Below, one piece after another: positions 34,501 through 41,950 of a stretch of DNA of 64,000 nucleotides; position 1 is the stretch's first letter, and every line of letters begins with the position of its first letter. The notes beneath the pieces were generated by a model, which saw only the letters and a list, made by a program, of their open reading frames with translations, was not told where the DNA came from and ran no database searches. Position numbers and translations under genes: made by a program. Source of the stretch: an uncultured Acidimicrobiales bacterium (GTDB lineage: Bacteria > Actinomycetota > Acidimicrobiia > Acidimicrobiales > Aldehydirespiratoraceae); NCBI GenBank assembly GCA_951812975.1, contig CATOTC010000001.1:620001-684000 (forward strand), written 5' to 3'.

Positions 34501-36776
34501 AGCGGGCCCTGCTCTGGCTGCACGAACAGGAGGTGATCAGACTCAACCGCGGACTCACGGTCTTCCGCCCCGCAATGACCATCACCCTCACACCCGAAAA
34601 GCGAGGCTTCAAAAAGACAGACTTCAAAGATCTCCAACATCACTACGACCGAACGGTTCGACAGATTCATGTGATGGCGGAATTCGCCGAGAAGGGCCGA
34701 ACCGCCATCGCCGAAGCTATACGGCTGTCCGTCGACTACTTCGAGTTCGGCGAAGAGGACTTCATACGGCGTTGGCTACCGGAGCGCCGACACGAACTCG
34801 ACCGCGAGACAACACCAACATCGTGGGACAAGATCGTCGAGAACCTCAACAACACCACCCAACGCCAACTCGTCACCGACGACCGCGAGACAGACAACAC
34901 ACTCGTGCTGGCCGGACCCGGATCAGGCAAGACCCGAGTGCTCGTGCACCGCATCGCCTACCTCGTCCGGGTCCGCCGTCAAAACCCCCGGAGCATCCTC
35001 GCTCTGGCCTACAACCGACACGCCGCAGTCGAGATTCGCCAAAGGCTCGCCGAACTGATCGGAAACGATGCGAAAGGCGTGACCGTGCTCACCTGCCACG
35101 CTCTGGCAATGCGGCTCGTCGGCGCAAGCTTCTCGGGCAAATCAGACCTGCGAGACGGTGAAGAACTCAAGAACCTGCTCGACGAGGTGATGGTCCAAGC
35201 CATCAACTATCTGCAAGGCAACGAATTCGCCCCCGAAGAAGAAAGCGCAGAGGCCGAACCGTCCGAGCAGTCCGAAATCGAACGGGCTGTGATCGAACAG
35301 GCACGAGCGCGCCTCCTAGCCGGGTTCCGTTGGATACTCGTCGACGAATACCAAGACATCGGCCGCAGAGAATACGACCTGATCTCAGCACTCGCCGGCC
35401 AGACGATCACCGATGTGGACGCCCGGCCCAACCTCCTCGCCGTCGGCGACGACGACCAGAACATCTATGCGTTCAACGGCTCGTCAGTGGAGTTCATCCG
35501 CAGCTTCAACAAAGACTACGGCGCCGAACCCAACTACCTGATCGAGAACTACCGCTCCAGCAGACACATCATCGACGCCGCCAACGCCGTCATCTCCCCA
35601 GCAACCGACCGGATGAAGACCGGACACGAAATCCGCATAGACCACCAACGCACCCACGACCGGCCCGGTGGAGTGTGGGAAGAACTCGACCCGGTCGCCC
35701 GCGGACGAGTCCAGATACTGCCCTCAGACGACGACATCTACGCCCAGGCCCGACGTGCTGTCACCGAACTGAACCGGCTGTCAGGGTTGGTGCCCGACTG
35801 GGACTGGTCACGCTGCGCGGTGATAGCGGCAGAATGGAGCCATCTCGAACCCGTCCGCAGCCTCTGCGAACACCTGAACATCCCCGTCCAGAAAGCCAAC
35901 GAAACGGAGATGAGCCTCTGGCGGCTGCGCGAAACCCAAGCTCTCGTCCGAAAGGCCCGCGGCTCCAACCTGGTCGACATCAGCGGCCTCCGAGAATGGA
36001 TTCGCCGACAGCGCCCCAGCCCCTGGTTCGAACTCCTCGACCAAGCCCTCGACGAACACCAGCTTGAGACCGGCGCCGCAAAGGTCCCCAACACCGCCTT
36101 TATCGAATGGCTGGCTGAATGGTGCCGCGACGCGCGTCGCCGACAGCGTGGACTGCTCCTGCTGACCGCACACCGAGCCAAGGGTCTCGAGTTCGACCAT
36201 GTGATCGTTCTCGACGGAGGCTGGGACCGGCGCAACCGCGCTGATGACGCCGACGCCCAGCGCCGCCTCTACTACGTTGCGATGACCCGGGCCCGGCAGA
36301 CCCTTGCACTGTTGCGCCGCAAAGAACCGCACCCGTTCCACGCTGGTCTGGACCACAGACCGTCCGTGCTGTTGCGCGAAACAACCACTTCACCTCGCCC
36401 CGGGCCAGAACTCACACGCCGCCACCGCCAACTCGCCCTCAACGAAGTGTTCCTGAGCTTCGCGGGCATCAGACCACCCGACGACCAGCTGCACAGAGCA
36501 ATTGCCGCGTTGTCACCAGGCGACCCACTCCAAGTCAACCAGGGCGAACAACGGTGGAGGCTGCTCAACCAAGCCGGAACCATCGTCGGGATTCTCGCCC
36601 AGAGCTTCAAGCCACCCGACAAAATGGTGTGCACCAACGCAACCGTCGCAGCCATTGCCACCTGGAGCAAAGACCGCTCCGACCCGGAGTACGCAGACGG
36701 TCTCCACTGCGAAAACTGGGAGGTCGTCCTCCCCGAACTCACCTTCGAACCCCGCCGCACGGCTCAACACGGCTGA
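31539..36776 (+). CDS. DEDD exonuclease - RecQ helicase - UvrD helicase triple fusion
   Basis: A 1745-residue protein with three enzymes in one chain. Residues 20-150: DnaQ-like exonuclease, with ISIDLE (D26, E28), GHNLIRFD (N80-D85) and NDPELD (D142; Asn137 where DEDDh enzymes usually have His). 265-280: Cys/His cluster CGHRSCDSCRQHH. 285-700: RecQ-type SF2 helicase, Walker A LPTGTGKS (326-333), DEAH 430-433 with HCLSKWGHDFRPDY, motif VI QEAGRAGRD (619-627), then a winged-helix-like region. 1105-1600: UvrD-type SF1A helicase, AGPGSGKT (1125-1132), VDEYQD (1268-1273), ENYRSS (1336), TAHRAKGLEF (1543) and YVAMTRA (1579). A short beta-rich tail follows. Exo+RecQ recalls WRN; the UvrD addition is unusual. 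Probable role: DNA repair or defence against foreign DNA. GTG 31557 is an alternative start. Confidence 0.9.
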   Translation: MEESGPVRRTGPTTSPDALARCISIDLEVSKKSNRIHAYAGVRADTGQCVTYSKTDQQPEPALKELDELAEGAEFVLGHNLIRFDLPRLQEERPALRLLHLPVIDTLWLSPLAFPQHPYHRLVKHYKDGALDRKTPNDPELDARLTLKVFSEQQKQLLETPPHLLTAWHWLTTNSGERGFNLVFETLRRSPRPDIGEAREAIRQALQGHACNQQLRSTTAGLAEHGWPLAYALAWISVSGGNSVMPPWVRHNFVAAAELVRRLRDEACGHRSCDSCRQHHNPVSELNRWFGFEKFRSEPVDPDTQQPMQQAIVEAAMQNQDALAILPTGTGKSLCYQLPALSRYNKTGALTVVISPLVALMADQVAGLKKFGVTTCVTVNGTLSMLERTEALKKVRLGDAAILLISPEQLRSVGVRNVLEQREIGLWVIDEAHCLSKWGHDFRPDYRYVGRFIREKAAQNRTPPVLCLTATAKPEVKDEISEYFQQHLGAELSVFDGGSRRTNLEFTVLETTEAGKFHEIATLFTQHLPHGRPGGAIVYCATRRRTEEVADFLTDQGIDAGHFHAGLQPEAKKNVQEAFIKGDLRVIAATNAFGMGIDKPDVRLVIHADIPASLENYLQEAGRAGRDQQQAHCVLLYTEEDVERQFGMSARSRLTRREIHGVLRALRSLELRNRRHGKREPVIATTGEILVEDQDGDFTRDKATNDTRVRTAVAWLEEADLLRRDENEVRVFPSSLNIRSVDDARAKLQNQQIDEDYRKALTKMATTLLYAAPDEGVTTDTMMEVSRLSSARVRTALFDLERFGIARTGTVLTAFVHVGVKRPSHQRLTDAIAIEKQLIELMQELAPDMGKNDSAPLNLRIASQRLKDTDLGHVRTEHVTRVLQGIARDGRNDGGTSTHLAGGSITIRNHNSENVWLTLNRDWSSLAQIADRRRQGAQVLLKHLLSELAPNQRGQDLLVKTTLEKLLKVIEDDLVLRSQTSNPQQLMERALLWLHEQEVIRLNRGLTVFRPAMTITLTPEKRGFKKTDFKDLQHHYDRTVRQIHVMAEFAEKGRTAIAEAIRLSVDYFEFGEEDFIRRWLPERRHELDRETTPTSWDKIVENLNNTTQRQLVTDDRETDNTLVLAGPGSGKTRVLVHRIAYLVRVRRQNPRSILALAYNRHAAVEIRQRLAELIGNDAKGVTVLTCHALAMRLVGASFSGKSDLRDGEELKNLLDEVMVQAINYLQGNEFAPEEESAEAEPSEQSEIERAVIEQARARLLAGFRWILVDEYQDIGRREYDLISALAGQTITDVDARPNLLAVGDDDQNIYAFNGSSVEFIRSFNKDYGAEPNYLIENYRSSRHIIDAANAVISPATDRMKTGHEIRIDHQRTHDRPGGVWEELDPVARGRVQILPSDDDIYAQARRAVTELNRLSGLVPDWDWSRCAVIAAEWSHLEPVRSLCEHLNIPVQKANETEMSLWRLRETQALVRKARGSNLVDISGLREWIRRQRPSPWFELLDQALDEHQLETGAAKVPNTAFIEWLAEWCRDARRRQRGLLLLTAHRAKGLEFDHVIVLDGGWDRRNRADDADAQRRLYYVAMTRARQTLALLRRKEPHPFHAGLDHRPSVLLRETTTSPRPGPELTRRHRQLALNEVFLSFAGIRPPDDQLHRAIAALSPGDPLQVNQGEQRWRLLNQAGTIVGILAQSFKPPDKMVCTNATVAAIATWSKDRSDPEYADGLHCENWEVVLPELTFEPRRTAQHG

Positions 36777-36792
36777 CAAGCACGCCTCAGAA

Positions 36793-36819
36793 ATATTTCA
36801 TAGATTTATATTGCTTATC
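36793..36819 (+). promoter_or_regulatory. AT-rich conserved upstream element, copy B
   Basis: ATATTTCATAGATTTATATT then GCTTATC, starting 17 bases after the helicase stop and 54 bases before the ATG of the coiled-coil gene. 23 of 27 bases match the element at 18427-18453. The placement relative to both the preceding stop and the following start is nearly the same in both loci, so the element and gene appear to have been duplicated as a unit. Confidence 0.6.
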
Positions 36820-36846
36820 GCTCTTGCCACACCTAAGGTTCCGGGC

Positions 36847-37209
36847 ATGGCATTAGACACGATTGTGCAACTGGTCACCGTCGTGGTGGCCGCCATGGCG
36901 ATCGTCTGGCACCAGCAACGCGGCAACGACGCACTCCGCGGAGAATTGAACACCTCGAACCAACAACTCCGCTCAGAGTTCAACACCGCGAACCAACAAC
37001 TCCGCTCAGAATTCAACACCGCGAACCAACAACTCCGCTCAGAATTCAACACCTCGAACCAACAACTCCGCTCAGAATTCAACACGTCACTCCGTCAACT
37101 GAACGAAGCTGTCGCGGAGAACGGGCAAAGACTGGCGCGCATCGAAGGCTACTTGGGCATCGGGATGCCCACCGTTTCGGACGCATCCGTTGAGACAGGA
37201 CCAAAATAG
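36847..37209 (+). CDS. Small membrane-anchored coiled-coil protein, copy B (unknown function)
   Basis: A 120-residue protein, start ATG 36847; the longer open frame above it is antisense or inside the helicase gene. Residues 4-21 form a membrane helix (DTIVQLVTVVVAAMAIVW), followed by HQQRGNDALRGELNTS, then four tandem 11-residue units NQQLRSEFNTA and a conserved end GQRLARIEGYLGIG. Eleven-residue periodicity predicts a right-handed or nearly straight coiled coil. Paralog of the protein at 18482-18724. It follows the giant helicase by 70 bases with its own promoter-like element. No known domain; an anchor or oligomerising stalk is a guess. Confidence 0.72.
   Translation: MALDTIVQLVTVVVAAMAIVWHQQRGNDALRGELNTSNQQLRSEFNTANQQLRSEFNTANQQLRSEFNTSNQQLRSEFNTSLRQLNEAVAENGQRLARIEGYLGIGMPTVSDASVETGPK
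36958..37089. repeat. Four 33-bp tandem units in the coiled-coil gene
   Basis: Units at 36958, 36991, 37024 and 37057 each read AACCAACAACTCCGCTCAGA followed by a 13-base ending that varies by one to three bases. Near-identity at the DNA level, including silent positions, points to recent duplication rather than selection on the protein alone. Confidence 0.9.
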
Positions 37210-37288
37210 CCAGGTTCTGGCAACCAACAGGGTCAAGCAGCCTCGCCTAATGGGTGTGAAACCAGGCTGCTGACTACCCTCACGAATT

Positions 37289-38857
37289 ATGAACAACTCC
37301 GTGTGGCAGACGATCCCGGAACTTATTGACGATGCAGCGGTTCGCTTCGGTGAACGTGAAGCGATGGTGGACGACGACATCCGTTGGACCTTCTCGGAGT
37401 TCCGCACGGAGATCCACGTTGCGGCACGTGCGCTGATGGCCTCTGGAGTGGCCTCAGGCGACCGCGTGGCGCTGTGGGCACCCAACATCTGTGAATGGGC
37501 CGTGGCCGCGCTCGGGGTGCACGCAGCAGGCGGGGTTGTGGTACCGATCAACACCCGCTTCAAGGGACGTGAAGCCGCCTACGTGCTTGAGAACTCCGGG
37601 GCCAAGTTTCTGTTCTGCGTCACCGACTTCCTCGACACCGACTACGTGGCACTGCTGCAGCAAGCCGAAGTGCCCGAAACGCTGTCCGAGATCGTCGTGA
37701 TGAGAGGAGACTGCCCGACCGGCACCAGCGAGTACCGCGATTTCATGGCCCGTGCCACTGCGGTCAACGAAACCGAACGCGCCGCCCGCAGCGCCGCCGT
37801 CAACGGCGACGACCTCTGCCACATCATGTTCACCTCCGGCACCACCGGCGACCCCAAAGGCGCCATGCTTATCCATTCCGCTGTCTGCCGGTCCTATCTG
37901 AGCTGGTCACAAGTGATCGGGCTCGACCGGGACCGCTACTTGATCATCAACCCCTTCTTTCACTCATTCGGGCTCAACGCGGGCATTCTCGCCTGCCTCA
38001 TGACCGGCTCGACCATCATCCCCCACCCTGTGTTCGACGTTCCCTCAGTAATGGAACGCATACCCGAAGAGCGCATCTCGATGCTCCCAGGACCACCAGC
38101 CATCTACCAGACGATCCTCAACAGCGAGGACCTCGACCAATGGGACATGTCGTCGCTGCGCTTGGCGGTGACCGGTGCCGCTGCCATTCCCGTAGAGATG
38201 ATCATCTCAATGCGCGAACGGCTCGGCTTCGAAAAGATCGTCACCGGCTACGGACTCACCGAATCGTCGGGGATCGCCACCATGTGCCGCCACGATGACG
38301 ACCCCGAGATCATCGCCAAAACCAGCGGCCGGGCGATCGACGACGTCGAAGTTCGAATCGTCGACCCAACGGGCCAAGAGGTGCCGAGGGGCGAACCGGG
38401 CGAGATCGTCGTTCGCGGCTACAACGTCATGAAGGGCTACCTCAACGACCCGGCCAAGACCGCGGAGACAATCGACGCCGGCGGCTGGCTGCACACCGGA
38501 GACATCGGGGTGATGGACGCCGAAGGCAACATAGACATCACCGACCGGGTCAAGGACATGTTCATCAACGGCGGGTTCAACGCCTACCCCGCCGAGATCG
38601 AGAACCTGATGATGAACCATCCGGGAGTCGGGCAGGTAGCCGTGGTCGGCGTGCCCGACGAACGGCTCGGCGAAGTCGGCCATGCCTTCGTGGTGCCCGC
38701 GGTCGGATCCGACCGCGACCCCGAGGCACTGATCGCCTGGTGCCGCGGCGAGATGGCCAACTACAAAGTCCCCCGCCAGGTCGAGTACGTCGACGCGCTC
38801 CCCCTCAATGCCAGCGGCAAAGTTCTCAAATACCGGCTCCGCGAGCGCGCCGGCTAA
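37289..38857 (+). CDS. Acyl-CoA synthetase, FadD3-like
   Basis: A 522-residue ANL-superfamily ligase. The AMP-binding P-loop is MFTSGTTGDPKGAMLIHSA; A5 TGYGLTESSG; A7/A8 GGWLHTGDIGVMDAEGNIDI and TDRVKDMFINGGFNAYPAEI; the catalytic Lys is in LPLNASGKVLKYRLRE. The overall sequence resembles FadD3-type enzymes that activate ring-derived (HIP) acids in steroid breakdown, but close relatives act on other acids. Start ATG 37289. It fits the surrounding enoyl-CoA hydratase and acyl-CoA dehydrogenases. Confidence 0.85.
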   Translation: MNNSVWQTIPELIDDAAVRFGEREAMVDDDIRWTFSEFRTEIHVAARALMASGVASGDRVALWAPNICEWAVAALGVHAAGGVVVPINTRFKGREAAYVLENSGAKFLFCVTDFLDTDYVALLQQAEVPETLSEIVVMRGDCPTGTSEYRDFMARATAVNETERAARSAAVNGDDLCHIMFTSGTTGDPKGAMLIHSAVCRSYLSWSQVIGLDRDRYLIINPFFHSFGLNAGILACLMTGSTIIPHPVFDVPSVMERIPEERISMLPGPPAIYQTILNSEDLDQWDMSSLRLAVTGAAAIPVEMIISMRERLGFEKIVTGYGLTESSGIATMCRHDDDPEIIAKTSGRAIDDVEVRIVDPTGQEVPRGEPGEIVVRGYNVMKGYLNDPAKTAETIDAGGWLHTGDIGVMDAEGNIDITDRVKDMFINGGFNAYPAEIENLMMNHPGVGQVAVVGVPDERLGEVGHAFVVPAVGSDRDPEALIAWCRGEMANYKVPRQVEYVDALPLNASGKVLKYRLRERAG

Positions 38858-38945
38858 CAGTGAGCAAGTTGGTTGCACCGTTCGACGCTGAACAACGGGC
38901 AGTACTTCAGGCTGTGACACATGCTGAGTCGGTGTAGGGTCGAGC

Positions 38946-39092
38946 ATGGGATTGAAACGATTCTTCACCAAACTGCTCGGCTCATCGAGTCCACGCAACC
39001 GTCCGGTGCCCACGGCGCCCAAGTCCAGCGACGAGTACGCCGAGGAGATCGAGTTCGAGAAAGAACGCCGCAGAGGAATGAGGGGCGACTAG
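38946..39092 (+). CDS. Small basic/acidic hypothetical protein
   Basis: A 48-residue open frame from ATG 38946: MGLKRFFTKLLGSSSPRNRP, a Pro/Ser linker, then DEYAEEIEFEKERRRGMRGD. The amphipathic N-terminal helix and charged C-terminal helix, plus a good third-position G/C bias, suggest a real gene, but there is no recognisable family. It ends just before the convergent carbonic anhydrase gene. Confidence 0.45.
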   Translation: MGLKRFFTKLLGSSSPRNRPVPTAPKSSDEYAEEIEFEKERRRGMRGD

Positions 39093-39102
39093 GCACCGCG
39101 TC

Positions 39103-39612
39103 CTAGACGGCCACCTCTTCGAGCAGGCCGGTGGTGACGTCGTAGACGAAGCCGCGGATATAGCTCTTCTCGAGGATGTAGGGCGACAACAGGAGCCGCT
39201 GGATCGACTGGCGCACGTCGGCATGGGGGTCGTCGAAGGCTTCGACCGCCCAATGGGGGCGCACACCCAACTCGTCTTCCAGTTCAGTCTTGAAACCGTC
39301 CTCGGTGACCTTCTGGAGACCGCAGTCGGTGTGGTGGATCAAGATGATCTCCCGAGTCCCCAACGCCCGCTGCGACAGACACAGTGATCGGATCACGTCA
39401 TCGGTGACCACCCCGCCGGCGTTGCGGATGATGTGGGCTTCGCCGCGGGCAAGCCCGAGGATTCCGAAGATCGGCATGCGCGAGTCCATGCAAGCCACGA
39501 TCGCGGCGCGGCGTGAAGGTGAGACGGGCAGACCCTGAAAGTCGAAAGTCCTGGCATAGTCGGCGTTGTTGGCGAGCAGTTCGTCTGCCGTCGGCTGAAA
39601 GTCATCACCCAT
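39103..39612 (-). CDS. Beta-carbonic anhydrase
   Basis: A 169-residue enzyme from ATG 39612 (MGDDFQPTADELLANNADYA); the open frame goes 25 codons further but that part looks non-coding. IVACMDSRMP holds C41, D43 and R45 (zinc Cys and the Asp-Arg dyad); ILIHHTDCGLQ holds H94 and C97, completing the Cys2His site. It interconverts CO2 and bicarbonate in the cytoplasm. Length and motifs are normal. It is divergent from the enoyl-CoA hydratase gene with about 60 bases between starts. Confidence 0.9.
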   Translation of the reverse strand: MGDDFQPTADELLANNADYARTFDFQGLPVSPSRRAAIVACMDSRMPIFGILGLARGEAHIIRNAGGVVTDDVIRSLCLSQRALGTREIILIHHTDCGLQKVTEDGFKTELEDELGVRPHWAVEAFDDPHADVRQSIQRLLLSPYILEKSYIRGFVYDVTTGLLEEVAV

Positions 39613-39673
39613 GGCGGCATCGTAGACGCGCAACGATTCCGTGCGGTGCCTCATTGTCGGGCAAGCTAGGCCC

Positions 39674-40507
39674 ATGAGCGACCGCATCTATCAAAACCCC
39701 GCAAGCGAACTGATCGAGATCGAATCTCCAAGGCCTCACACGACGATAATTCGCATGAACCGTCCCGAGCGGATGAACTCGATGGCCTTCGAGTTGATGG
39801 TCCCGCTCGCCGAAGCGTTCGAACAAGTCGACGAGGACAACGACACGACCTGTGTGATCCTCACCGGGACCGGGACCGGGTTCTGCTCGGGGGCCGACAC
39901 CCGAGACTCCATGCCGCCGCCCAACAGCGCAGGCATGACCCTCACCCGAATAGCCACCAAGGCGATGACAACGCTGTCGGACCTCGTGCCCCGCATGCGC
40001 AAGATGAACAAACCGGTGATCGCAGCCATCAACGGTGCCGCTATCGGCGGAGGCATGTGCTTGACCCTCGGAGCCGACATCCGCATCGCCGGCGAATCCG
40101 CCTATTTCCGTGCAGCCGGCATCAACAACGGCCTGACAGCCAACGAACTCGGACTCTCGTTCCTGCTCCCCCGTGCAATCGGTGCTACTCGGGCCTTCGA
40201 ACTCATGCTGTCGGGGCGTGACGTCAGCGCCGAAGAAGCTGCCGAGATCGGCCTCGTGTCGACCACAGTCCCCGACGACCGCCTGATCGAAGAAGCACTC
40301 GACCTCGCAGATCAGATCAACGGCTGGTCGACCCAGGGGGTGGCTCTCACCAAGCGCCTCATGTGGGCCGGGCTGGAAACCAACAGCCTGCAGGCCGCTA
40401 TCGAGATGGAGAGCCACACTCAGCTGTATGTGCGACTCACCACAAAGAACTTCGAGGAGGCAACCAAAGCCCGCGCCGAGGGCAGGCCGCCCAACTTCCT
40501 GGACTGA
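39674..40507 (+). CDS. Enoyl-CoA hydratase/isomerase (crotonase family)
   Basis: A 277-residue crotonase from ATG 39674. VCVILTGTGTGFCSGADTRD style text is seen as CVILTGTGTGFCSGADTRDS, forming the first oxyanion-hole strand; AAINGAAIGGGMCLTLGADI forms the second, and GINNGLTANELGLSFLLPRA covers the catalytic Glu region. It hydrates or isomerises an enoyl-CoA. The upstream acyl-CoA ligase gene is on the same strand but the carbonic anhydrase lies between, so it is a separate unit. Confidence 0.84.
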   Translation: MSDRIYQNPASELIEIESPRPHTTIIRMNRPERMNSMAFELMVPLAEAFEQVDEDNDTTCVILTGTGTGFCSGADTRDSMPPPNSAGMTLTRIATKAMTTLSDLVPRMRKMNKPVIAAINGAAIGGGMCLTLGADIRIAGESAYFRAAGINNGLTANELGLSFLLPRAIGATRAFELMLSGRDVSAEEAAEIGLVSTTVPDDRLIEEALDLADQINGWSTQGVALTKRLMWAGLETNSLQAAIEMESHTQLYVRLTTKNFEEATKARAEGRPPNFLD

Positions 40508-40523
40508 GCGCTCGACTGCGCTC
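40506..40523. terminator. Hairpin between convergent genes
   Basis: GAGCGC at 40506-40511 is inverted as GCGCTC at 40518-40523 around six bases, overlapping the stop of the enoyl-CoA hydratase and facing the convergent oxidoreductase end. No T-run follows on either strand, so it would be a weak or Rho-assisted bidirectional terminator. Confidence 0.35.
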
Positions 40524-40537
40524 TCAGGCAGCGGGTC

Positions 40538-41485
40538 TCAAGCCTCGTTGACCATGGGGACGACCTGCTCCGTGAAGGCGTCGATCTGTTCGAGATACTC
40601 CGGCAGGTCACGAGCCCGAAACTTGAGATGGAAAGTGTTGGCCCCCACCTCGCGTGCCGCGCGGATGTCGTGCGCCAACGCTTCGGTGCCACCCGACAAC
40701 GCCATCACCCCGTCTGGAACATCGCCGAGCAGATAGGTCCAGGGCGGCATGTAACCGACGTCGCAACCAGCCCCGGACCGGCCCGCAGACTCAGCAGCGG
40801 TCGCAATCGCCTCCAGAATCTCGGCGTACTGCTCCTTGGCGTTGCCCATCGGTATGTAGCCGTCACCGATCCGTCCGGTGCGCCGCCAAGCCGCGGTGCC
40901 CATACCACCGATCCAGATCGGCAGCTCGGCCGCTGGCTGGGGTGCCACTCCGACATCGGAGTACGAGAAAATCTCACCGTGGTGGCTCACATAAGTGTCG
41001 GCGAAGGCGCCGCGCACCGCATCGAGGGTCTCATCGAGCCGCTTGCCCCTGGTCGAGAAGTCAACGCCCAACGCTTCGAACTCGGCCTCGACATGCCCGG
41101 CGCCGACACCGAGAATGGCCCGGCCCCCCGAGAGATGATCGAGCGTGCCGAACGACTTGGCGGTCTGCAGAGGGTGCCGGTACGCGGCGATCCACACGAC
41201 CGAAAGCAGCCGCACACTGCGAGTGTGGGCCGCCAGAAAAGACAAGGTCGCGACCGTGTCGTACCAGGTTGTGGTCATCCGTGCGGCATATTCGTTGTCG
41301 GGAATCGCCACATGGTCGCAGACACCGATGAAGTCGTAGCCCCGCTCATCGCAGCGCCGAGCAACAGCGACCAGATCATCTACCGTGGCGGCGTCCTCCC
41401 ATGGATCAACCAACGTGCGGGTGAGGGTCTGAATCGGCAACTGGACACCGAAGGACCAGTCGCCGGGCGCAGTGATAGCCGCCAT
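40538..41485 (-). CDS. LLM-class F420-dependent oxidoreductase, copy 1
   Basis: A 315-residue luciferase-like TIM barrel: GYDFIGVCDHVAIPDN, RSVRLLSVVWIAAYRHPLQT, FGTLDHLSGGRAILGVGAGH, FEALGVDFSTRGKRLDETLD and IWIGGMGTAAWRRTGRIGDG. The G-A-G-H and R-G-x-R-x-D-E motifs mark the actinobacterial F420-using group. Substrate unknown. It overlaps the carboxymuconolactone-decarboxylase-like gene upstream by one base, so both likely serve one pathway. Confidence 0.82.
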   Translation of the reverse strand: MAAITAPGDWSFGVQLPIQTLTRTLVDPWEDAATVDDLVAVARRCDERGYDFIGVCDHVAIPDNEYAARMTTTWYDTVATLSFLAAHTRSVRLLSVVWIAAYRHPLQTAKSFGTLDHLSGGRAILGVGAGHVEAEFEALGVDFSTRGKRLDETLDAVRGAFADTYVSHHGEIFSYSDVGVAPQPAAELPIWIGGMGTAAWRRTGRIGDGYIPMGNAKEQYAEILEAIATAAESAGRSGAGCDVGYMPPWTYLLGDVPDGVMALSGGTEALAHDIRAAREVGANTFHLKFRARDLPEYLEQIDAFTEQVVPMVNEA

Positions 41486-41913
41486 CAGCCCGTCTCGTCG
41501 CCTGCGTCGGCCTCAGCTTCGGCGGCCTCCCGACGGCACTCGCTGATCGCCTCCTCTGTAGCGCCCACCAGCTCCGCAGCCCTCGGGTATCCAACATAGG
41601 GGGTTGCCTGGATCAGAACCTCGCGAACCTGCTCCTCGGTCAACTCGCCGCGTTTCAACGCAGACTTGCATTGAAGCTTCCAAGTATTGGGGCCGCCGAC
41701 AGCGGCGATCGCGCCCATGACGATCAACCGCCGCTGCCCAGTGTCCAGCTGCTCTCGGGTCCAGATCCCTCCGAAGAGGTCTCGGACCATAATGTCGGAG
41801 AACTCCATCAGACCGGGCCGGACCGCCGGCACCATCCCCTGATAGACGTCAGCTATCTTCTCGGCCCCTATCAACCATCTCTCGTCGTCGATGTCGCTGG
41901 TTTCTTCGCTCAT
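41485..41913 (-). CDS. Carboxymuconolactone decarboxylase-like protein
   Basis: A 142-residue helical protein from ATG 41913 (MSEETSDIDDERWLIGAEKI), ending in an acidic helix. QLDTGQRRLIVMGAIAAVGG and LTEEQVREVLIQATPYVGYP followed by RAAELVGA are the CMD core. The alkylhydroperoxidase C-x2-C pair is absent (only QCKSAL), so it is of the decarboxylase or gamma-CMD type rather than AhpD. Residues before the ATG in the open frame were left out as unlike the family. Confidence 0.8.
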   Translation of the reverse strand: MSEETSDIDDERWLIGAEKIADVYQGMVPAVRPGLMEFSDIMVRDLFGGIWTREQLDTGQRRLIVMGAIAAVGGPNTWKLQCKSALKRGELTEEQVREVLIQATPYVGYPRAAELVGATEEAISECRREAAEAEADAGDETG

Positions 41914-41950
41914 CTCGTCCCTCTCAGGTTTTGTTCCAGTTCTCTTCGGC

